Source: CAYJXK01 sp964374115 (lineage in GTDB: Bacteria; Patescibacteriota; Patescibacteriia; Magasanikbacterales; UBA922). From it: a DNA stretch of 22,092 nt. Shown here in pieces: positions 18,201 to 22,092 of this stretch (its first letter is position 1; every line of letters starts with the position of its first letter). The DNA lies in NCBI GenBank assembly GCA_964374115.1, contig CAYJXK010000012.1, forward strand, positions 1 through 22,092. The letters are read 5' to 3'. The position numbers were made by a program, and so were the translations under genes. The notes under the pieces were generated by a model, which worked only from the letters and a program-made list of their open reading frames with translations, was not told where the DNA came from and made no database searches.

Positions 18201-19404
18201 CTCCTTTTCCTATTTTCCCAGCGCCGCCCACGAGCCACTTCCCTGCCGCGTAGCCGGTCCCGATCATGAGCACTTTTTTGCCAAAATCCATGACCCCGCT
18301 GGTAAATCCGCCCGCGACAACCCCCATCTGATTGACCACCGCGAGCCCCACAAACAAAAACGCGATCGCGACAAAAAAATTGGCCATGTTTTCCCATGTG
18401 GACACCTCGCTAATAGATACTTTTTGCGCCCCGCTTCCGGTGGTCCCAGCAAGCGCGAGCACTTTTTGCGCGTCGCTGTCATCAATCGTCATCTTGAGAT
18501 CTCCTGTGACAAAATCACCGGATCCAAGAGTCGCAAAGGCAAGCCAGAGAAAAAAAACCATCACCGGGGCGACGACCACTTGCTTGCCAAATCGCCGCCA
18601 CCAATCTGTGGCATATTGTTTGGTCTGGGGGATAACTGCGAGAATATACGCGAGCGGGGACAGAATGATGAGCACCCAGAGCACGACCATTCGAGCGAGC
18701 ATGACCAACAAATACGCGCCCATCGCCGTAAGCGCGATGAGCGCGAAAATAAATGCCATGATGGCGCCGCCGAGGAGCTCGAGTTTCAGATCACCAGTGA
18801 TCCCCGCGTTTTGCCCGATAATGCTCATAATCTTGTCGAGCTTCAGCATGGAGATCACATTGCCGCCGGCGGTATTGATAATCGCGTTGAGGAATGCCAT
18901 GGTGAAAACATGCGCGGCATCTATGATAAGACCGGCGATGAGCTTGCTGAAGTTGATAAAGAGCGCGGCGAGAATGAAATTCACGAGTGTCTTTTTCCAT
19001 TCGTATTGTTCGATCCCGAGAATGGTGCCAAAGGCGATCGCGAGAAGCACGACCACGAAGAACATATTCGCGACATCGCGAACCAGGAACCATCCGACGA
19101 CCACGGTCGGTGTATCCACATAGCCATTGTATTTCGCGATCTCCATGAAAAACTTGAGCGCCCAGACTGTAAGACTCATGATGAGCGTCGTGATCACAGT
19201 AAGGACATAAGAAATCGCGGAGATAATCGCGTTGAGCAACCCAGTAAATAAATCTCCAATAAAACCGGTTTGAGCCGATGACATGGTCACCATGCCAAAT
19301 ACCCCGATGCTGATCGCGGCGCATAATGCCAAAATACCCAAGCGCGTTTTGGGCTTGAGATATAAGAGAATTCGGTGCATGAATTGACCGATCTTTTGTG
19401 TCAC
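15268..19404 (-). CDS. VirB6/TrbL-like polytopic membrane protein with a ~1000-aa hydrophilic tail (1378 aa)
   Basis: The first ~365 residues hold a signal-like helix (20-43, ending SSAQ) and several further hydrophobic segments (about 50-92, 102-130, 138-177, 208-258, 275-293, 335-365). The stretch SPLAYILAVIPQTKQYATDW followed by WWRRFGKQVVVAPVMVFFLW resembles the conserved core of VirB6/TrbL-like type IV secretion channel proteins of CPR bacteria. From about residue 370 the protein is charged and mostly helical, rich in Glu/Lys/Arg/Gln, ending QDEEEA; typical VirB6 proteins are only ~300 residues, so the tail is an unusual extension, probably cytoplasmic. The start is GTG at 19404, since an in-frame TAG at 19431-19429 closes the frame; AGGAGGGG lies 16 nt upstream, rather far, and ATG at 19380 is an alternative. 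First gene of the operon. Confidence 0.75.
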   Translation of the reverse strand: MTQKIGQFMHRILLYLKPKTRLGILALCAAISIGVFGMVTMSSAQTGFIGDLFTGLLNAIISAISYVLTVITTLIMSLTVWALKFFMEIAKYNGYVDTPTVVVGWFLVRDVANMFFVVVLLAIAFGTILGIEQYEWKKTLVNFILAALFINFSKLIAGLIIDAAHVFTMAFLNAIINTAGGNVISMLKLDKIMSIIGQNAGITGDLKLELLGGAIMAFIFALIALTAMGAYLLVMLARMVVLWVLIILSPLAYILAVIPQTKQYATDWWRRFGKQVVVAPVMVFFLWLAFATLGSGDFVTGDLKMTIDDSDAQKVLALAGTTGSGAQKVSISEVSTWENMANFFVAIAFLFVGLAVVNQMGVVAGGFTSGVMDFGKKVLMIGTGYAAGKWLVGGAGKIGKGVAGSALMNVPFVGGHSWMRTGKRIGEAFKEHRILKHIPFVGGFNKEYQEKLNERLKVTQENQKIARQKNMGRNAGQYWQEKVLKGTGMSKLGFGMEPATERRNLSEQMRDRAEERSATAKTLRKEEAQVRNRTDALYYLEGEVSGKQYVDWVETQDAETIVADENDTPKVAEKKNRQKALINERKERLETIRSDPQFEEHFIDWIANVSEEDDDDTKKQKRDATKVEMDRRVKQFGGDQIHRMRTAFVAQRLRGEEEDMVEQGTLRKDETSSSGFESDGVAQKKLRDTFERGVNRQKPGSMFALGDSAMMNVVTNVSESIVREQKLHTVGEELKKEKDRGVEFLMKTNYGKELEARATDAEATAKIGEELVKAMKNAHLEHVFGEAAEKLRGAIEERKTAGLLREDPIIRAIYNSALGTDKERIGRVAKSDLLSDVSGEYIDLAKRGSKIPSEAAGKYSEEEAGPLKILGEAGRGLALAKNLALLASLRKQGKVADAEQRYTGYSTLLAANADANVDDGESSVANIIQQLDDYDQYIANPQKREQGLLADGKFASQEELDDFKRGIDSYRALKEDAQYLDIVEKRMDEEGTTRWHDKNTPDAAGKLQQYTMTGGDLEFVLRSSEITKMMDEEGIDFKKAMIEYFQKVTTIPEVYGGAIMNIRDYMKRLNKYQSLFSHGAETLKQQGLTVGHTQLSAHIVRDDNMQGMSRPSSAKEQHGGVSGSVSKRDSMKWNPQSSGQFGNDTGFQVDNYRQNVAMSKASSASSVADLSKRIDDRARRSYVLGMHKTRDADGGNVQNGYGVIGTSQKYIESRGWGDEEVGMWDYLARVIAPVLSDGGQSFELAAAQEFSNVDRIAAEKGAVKVQVAGAIGSKIKGNTRSEFTRSVTNFLHDKDREERVNTYLQDKLKQANKDNDEGLAKSIQYQIDRIHAIMKSDILKSLAITANNSEKREQELIRPKEQGGKNDRRRRDQDEEEA

Positions 19405-19428
19405 AGACGTTATAACTACGAACCCCTC

Positions 19429-19613
19429 CTACTGACTATTCACACATAGCTTAATGCCAAAAATTCCATATTTGGCGCAACGCTTGCCATTCGCCCAAAA
19501 AAATCCTCAATGTATCTACTGATACATCTGCGGTTTTTTCGGGCTCCATGGCGGCGCGCTGCATCCAAATCTGAAATTTTTACTCTATTAACCTATGTGC
19601 GAATAGTCAGTAG
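19429..19613. repeat. 185-bp imperfect palindrome in the operon leader
   Basis: The outer 21 nt at 19429-19449 and 19593-19613 are inverted repeats with one mismatch (core CTACTGACTATTC / GAATAGTCAGTAG). The similarity continues inward almost throughout: CTTAAT/ATTAAC, AAAAATT, ATTTGG, GCAACGC/GCGCTGC, GCCAT/ATGGC, GCCCAAAAAAA/TTTTTTCGGGC, closing on ATGTATC-TACT-GATACAT (about 19513-19530). The whole element can fold into one long hairpin on either strand. On the minus strand it lies in the likely 5' leader of the secretion operon, its end touching the AGGAGGGG ribosome site (19428-19421), and contains a stem followed by seven U's that could act as an attenuator. It may equally be a MITE-like insertion; no target-site duplication is visible. 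Confidence 0.75.
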
Positions 19614-19654
19614 AGCTATCTATACCTCATCCAAAAAGAGGAGGGAACAGGATA

Positions 19655-19663
19655 AGTATATCA
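19655..19663 (-). promoter_or_regulatory. Candidate extended -10 promoter of the secretion operon
   Basis: On the minus strand TGA-TATACT (19663-19655) forms an extended -10 element; no good -35 box is present at the right distance, which extended -10 promoters tolerate. It sits after the rRNA-side terminator (19722-19760) and before the first gene, so transcription would start near 19648 and include the whole 185-bp palindrome in a leader of about 245 nt. Confidence 0.45.
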
Positions 19664-19721
19664 TAAATTCTTTTGTTTCTCGATAAAAAGAATGGGGATA
19701 AAAACAAAAAAGATTTTCCCG

Positions 19722-19760
19722 AAATAAAAACACCCCGGCTTTTTGCTCGGAGTATTTTTG
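19722..19760. terminator. Bidirectional intrinsic terminator after the 16S rRNA gene
   Basis: ACCCCG (19732-19737) pairs with CGGAGT (19748-19753, one G-U pair) around a short loop. A run of A's precedes it on the plus strand (U's for the minus transcript) and ATTTTTG follows on the plus strand. On the minus strand it lies about 85 nt after the 16S 3' end and would end rRNA transcription before the secretion operon. Confidence 0.6.
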
Positions 19761-19811
19761 AACCATCAGAAACGTGACAAAATCTATGTCCTCTATTCTC
19801 TCGACCGTATT

Positions 19812-19827
19812 CCCGCCTTTCGGCGGG
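19812..19827. repeat. Short GC palindrome just after the 16S 3' end
   Basis: CCCGCC-TTTC-GGCGGG is a perfect 6-bp hairpin 11 nt beyond the mature 16S end. It could assist 3'-end processing or termination. Similar CCCGC/GCGGG-type hairpins recur in this rRNA gene and its introns. Confidence 0.6.
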
Positions 19828-19881
19828 TCTACTCCAGAAAGGAGGTGATCCATCCCCAGCTTCCGCTAGGGATGCCTTGTT

Positions 19882-20398
19882 CATGTATACCCCTATGTCG
19901 CCATAAGGCATGGACTATATCATCTTCCTCTGCTCGAAGATATGAATCTTGCGTGGATGCCATGATCCGATCAGACTGAATATAGAATCTGGCTGACAAA
20001 TGATGTGGGATGCCACCTTCTGCATCGAAAAATCCTCGAATATACCCTGCATGTGTCGTAAACCACTCTGTGCCTTTTTGCGAGATGCGAAAGCGATGAT
20101 TGGCACTGTTTGTTCCGTCATGCAATGCAGCTTGCTTATAGGCCATGATTCTTCCTCGAGTAGGAGGAGTTCGGCGTGTAGTCTCTGAGGGGTCTCCGAT
20201 GAGGAGACTTCCCTGCTGATTGACTGTTAGTCCCAACTCGGTCCCGCTAAGCGGGATCAAGTTCGGGAAAACGCCTGATGCATTTTCATTCATAGTACAC
20301 CTGTAAAGTATACCACAAATAGCACAGGATTCACAGTGTTTCCAGCATATAGCCAAATTTATTCTCCCGAATTACTTCGGGAGAGTCGCAACAAATCT
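19882..20398 (-). mobile_element. Group I intron in 16S after E. coli U1498 (517 bp)
   Basis: The boundaries follow group I rules. The 5' exon ends AGTCGT, which pairs perfectly with the internal guide GCGACT near 20385, giving the U-G pair at the splice site; the intron ends in G (19882) before AACAAGG. The P7 strands are visible as GACTA (20183-20179, in the context CAGAGACTACACG) and TAGTC (19917-19913, in GATATAGTCC), both in the standard conserved setting. A strong P2-type hairpin lies at 20364-20383. The P8 loop holds a LAGLIDADG gene remnant. The site lies at the decoding-centre end of helix 44. Confidence 0.88.
19915..20146 (-). pseudogene. Remnant of a LAGLIDADG homing endonuclease gene in the U1498 intron
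   Basis: An ATG at 20146 with GAGGAA just upstream starts MAYKQAALHDGTNSANHRF and leads to GYIRGFFDAEGGIPHHL, a clear LAGLIDADG motif, then ARFYIQ (ends about 19976). Complete enzymes of this type are about 150 aa or more, but here the frame then passes into intron core and the 3' exon. In the +1 frame directly after this point the sequence reads LIGSWHPRKIHIFEQRKMI and stops at the TAG inside the P7 strand (19917-19915); IGSWHPRK looks like the C-terminal end of the same enzyme family. The simplest reading is one gene that lost its middle and its frame, leaving a dead ~75-codon relic that no longer drives homing. Confidence 0.7.
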
Positions 20399-20488
20399 AC
20401 GACTTCACCCTGATCACTGACCCTACCTTTACCCCGCCAAGGCGGGGCTTGGGGCATTGCCAGCTTTCGTGGTGTGACGGGCGGTATC

Positions 20489-20509
20489 GGAATCAAATTT
20501 CTTCGTTCC
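20489..20509 (-). other. Candidate group II domain VI with branch-point A
   Basis: GGAA (20509-20506) pairs with TTCC (20492-20489) and inner GAA/TTT pairs extend the helix. A20493 (minus strand) is unpaired next to the lower stem and lies 8th from the intron 3' end, matching the branch adenosine position (7-8 nt from the splice site) of group II introns. Confidence 0.55.
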
Positions 20510-20512
20510 ACA

Positions 20513-20546
20513 CCACCGGACGAACGGTTTTCCCGTATCCTGGCGG
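20513..20546 (-). other. Candidate group II domain V
   Basis: CCGCC-A-GGA pairs with TCC-GGTGG, with an upper stem ACGG/CCGT capped by GAAAA and a 2-3 nt bulge before GTCCGGT. Length (34 nt) and layout match domain V. CGC would stand in for the catalytic AGC triad, as in some bacterial classes; the bulged A in the lower stem is atypical. Confidence 0.6.
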
Positions 20547-20549
20547 TTT

Positions 20550-20838
20550 CCAGCGAGGCATTAATGTTGCATTATCATTATGCTTTTTGCCGAATTTTCG
20601 TATCTCATTGCGCAGTACTTGTATCCGTGCAAATCCAGCATCGGTTACATGTTCTTTTCTTCGGACTGCAAGAACAATCTCTCGGAATAAAACATTCACC
20701 TTTGCCGATAAATCCACTGACATACTGCGGATGCAACATTTCCCGCTGAATTTGTTCCTTCCCAATCGGCGCGGCCAACTTCGGATTTCTCTGAAATGGA
20801 CGCCGTTTGGTACTACGAACGCTGCTGACTTCTTGCAT
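20550..20838 (-). pseudogene. Degenerate LAGLIDADG-like ORF in the C1397 intron
   Basis: An ATG at 20838 opens a frame (MQEVSSVRSTKRRPFQRN) that reaches LHPQYVSGFIGKGECFI, resembling the LAGLIDADG helix context (e.g. PQYVSGFIDGEGCF) but lacking the acidic residue at the expected place. It then turns into Cys-rich nonsense and stops at about 20605. In a second frame the following codons read REIVLAVRRKEHVTDAGF then ARIQVLRNEIRKFG, which looks like the continuation of the domain, so a frameshift is likely. The tail of that second frame runs through domains V and VI and is not protein. A dead homing endonuclease gene is the best reading, but the match is weak. Confidence 0.45.
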
Positions 20839-21550
20839 AGCATTGATGAATAATTGCTTATTCTTCTACCATATCTCGGGGGTAGTTCACCAAAGAAATA
20901 TGGACTATGCAAGATCTCCCTGGGTCATTCATAAAAACATGTCTCCACATCTCGGTTTACCGGTCACATAGTGATGTATATTTGGAAGGCTTCCCCATGT
21001 ACTCGATGAGTCGCTCATCACTACGCCTCTATGTAAACTCAAGCTATGAAATGCATTTCGGCCCTTCATGCGCCACCTCACGATGGCGTACTGCCTACTG
21101 CTTCCGGCGTTCCAATCGCCGAGAAGGACTTGCACCTTCTTTTTCTATAATCACAAGCGAGCAAAAAGCGATTGCTAAAAGCGAATCATTTTTTGCGAGC
21201 GCCGTGATTATATACCCACAACGGGTATATGAACTGCCAGGCACCCGAGTACAAGACCCGAGAACGTATTCAACGCGCCGTGGCTGATGCGCGTTTACTA
21301 GCGATTCCAACTTCATGAGGGCGAGTTGCAGCCCTCAATCTGAACTGAGGCCGGTTTTCTGGGATTAGCTCCGCCTTACGGCTTGGCCACCCTCTGTACC
21401 GACCATTGTATCATGCGTGTAGCCCTGGACGTAAGAGCCATGCTGATTTGACGTCGTCCCCACCTTCCTCCCGCTTGCGCGGGCAGTCTCCTGTGTGTAT
21501 TTAACTCAGGATGAGGGTTGCGCTCGTTACCCGACTTAACGGTACACCTC

Positions 21551-21901
21551 CGAATGTATTATCACCGGACTAGACTATTCCTTCACCCTTTCCCGATGTT
21601 ATATCGGGATGAGGGGCTGGCGTATGAGCAGAGCTATAAATTCCTTCACTATCAAAAACTCTACTCTTCCCCCGCAATTGCGGGGAAAAGTCGTTACAGG
21701 GTCAAAGTATCTTGTACTGCATACTGGTATGGATATATGGTCAAATTTTTCCTTGCGTATAGTATGTGTGGAAGACACTTGACTTCCCTCGGAGTTTCTA
21801 AATTCATAGATCGTATAGTATATCATGAATTTGACAATCAGATTCTCCGATATGAGCCAGATTTCGCATGTCTTTTTTCAAAGACAGGCCGCGAGATGTT
21901 C
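21551..21901 (-). mobile_element. Small ORF-less group I intron in 16S after E. coli U1078 (351 bp)
   Basis: The 5' exon ends GCCGT; CCGTGA pairs with TCGCGG just downstream, placing the exon U opposite G as required for P1. The intron ends in G at 21551, and joining gives CGTGCCGT-GAGGTGTACC, a normal 16S sequence. P7 strands are ACTAT (21763-21759) and ATAGT (21578-21574), next to GAGGGAAGTC in the P4-P6 region, mirroring GCAGGGAAGTC in the U1498 intron. The P8 region contains two perfect hairpins (21670-21685 and 21592-21608) but no recognisable endonuclease. Confidence 0.82.
21670..21685. repeat. Perfect 16-bp palindrome in the U1078 intron
   Basis: CCCCGCAATTGCGGGG is fully self-complementary. 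It belongs to a set of short CCCG...CGGG hairpins in this rRNA region: 19812-19827, 20364-20383, 20432-20447, 21470-21483, 21592-21608 and 21958-21973. They sit in peripheral loops of exons and introns alike. Confidence 0.6.
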
Positions 21902-22059
21902 ACGGCACGAGCTGACGGCAACCATGCAGCACCTATCTAGCACCTTCGAAAGAGCCCCGACTTTCATCGGGATTGCAGCTAGTAGTTGAGCCCAGGTAAG
22001 GTTCGCCGCGTACCATCGAATTAAACCGCATGATCCTCCGCTTGTGCGGGTCCCCGTCT

Positions 22060-22092
<33 letters not shown>

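Larger units (their letters stand above)
20486..21246 (-). mobile_element. Probable group II intron in 16S after E. coli C1397 (761 bp)
   Basis: It interrupts TTGTACTC/ACCGCCCGTC. The 3' end has group II architecture: a domain V hairpin (20546-20513) with a GAAAA loop and GTCCGGT on the 3' arm, a domain VI hairpin (20509-20489) with an unpaired A at 20493, seven nucleotides short of the 3' end, and a terminal AU. The 5' end reads GGGTGCC rather than the usual GTGYG, so that boundary could shift by a few bases. The 5' ~350 nt is highly structured and contains GAAGGTGCAAGTCCTTC, similar to domain I hairpins of bacterial group II introns. There is no reverse transcriptase; a degenerate LAGLIDADG-like reading frame lies in the 3' half. 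Confidence 0.65.

Noticed and set aside
17761..19251. Long plus-strand open frame (496 codons) rich in His, Asp, Glu and Arg
   Set aside because: It lies entirely antisense to the VirB6-like gene; its composition is the mirror of hydrophobic and charged codons on the other strand, and it has no domain or ribosome site.
19620..19853. 77-codon minus-strand frame just downstream of 16S
   Set aside because: It starts inside the 16S 3' end and runs through the terminator and operon promoter region; no ribosome site or family resemblance.
20493..20560. Protein-like end (KPPGYGKTVRPVVWNEEI) of a frame at the 3' side of the C1397 intron
   Set aside because: These codons coincide with group II domains V and VI; the apparent conservation is that of the RNA hairpin, not of a protein.
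20929..21135. 68-codon frame in the 5' half of the C1397 intron
   Set aside because: The region is densely paired intron RNA (domain I-like), and the frame has no similarity to a known protein.
21599..21826. 75-codon frame within the U1078 intron as a possible endonuclease
   Set aside because: It spans the P7/P8 core and two palindromes and shows no LAGLIDADG, HNH or GIY-YIG motif.

Overview
The window looks like a chromosomal segment of a Patescibacteria (CPR) bacterium, most likely of the Parcubacteria group. I infer this from a 16S rRNA gene that carries several introns and a GAATAGACGG variant of the normally invariant GAATTGACGG, and from a minus-strand operon pairing a PrgI-type protein and a VirB6/TrbL-like protein with a giant cysteine-rich secreted protein. 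Nothing here fixes the species.

Left part (1-3900): a small hypothetical gene (28-255, minus) and an 1807-bp tandem direct duplication (copies 283-2089 and 2090-3896, apparently identical). Each copy carries the minus-strand promoter of the small gene, a consensus DnaA box, three 8-bp TTGACA repeats, a rod-shaped RNA leader of about 90 nt, a plus-strand lipoprotein gene, a bidirectional terminator and the last ~260 codons of the giant gene. In copy 1 that giant-gene tail is cut off and joined in frame to upstream sequence of the small gene; in copy 2 it is the true 3' end of the giant gene.

Middle part (3114-19404, all minus): a compact operon read right to left. It encodes a polytopic VirB6/TrbL-like protein with a ~1000-residue hydrophilic tail, a soluble hypothetical protein, a proline-rich hypothetical protein, a PrgI family membrane protein, and a secreted Cys-rich giant of ~3040 aa. 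Small spacings and one overlap suggest co-transcription and a shared envelope complex related to type IV secretion. The VirB4 ATPase that often accompanies PrgI is not in the window. The operon leader contains a 185-bp imperfect palindrome (19429-19613) ending at the ribosome-binding site of the first gene.

Right part (19722-22092): the 3' ~650 nt of a 16S rRNA gene (minus), followed by a bidirectional terminator with no 23S or tRNA, so this 16S appears unlinked. The exons are split by three introns: group I after E. coli U1498 (with a LAGLIDADG gene remnant), an intron with group II domains V/VI after C1397 (with a degenerate LAGLIDADG-like ORF), and a small ORF-less group I intron after U1078. 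The 5' end of the 16S lies beyond the window.
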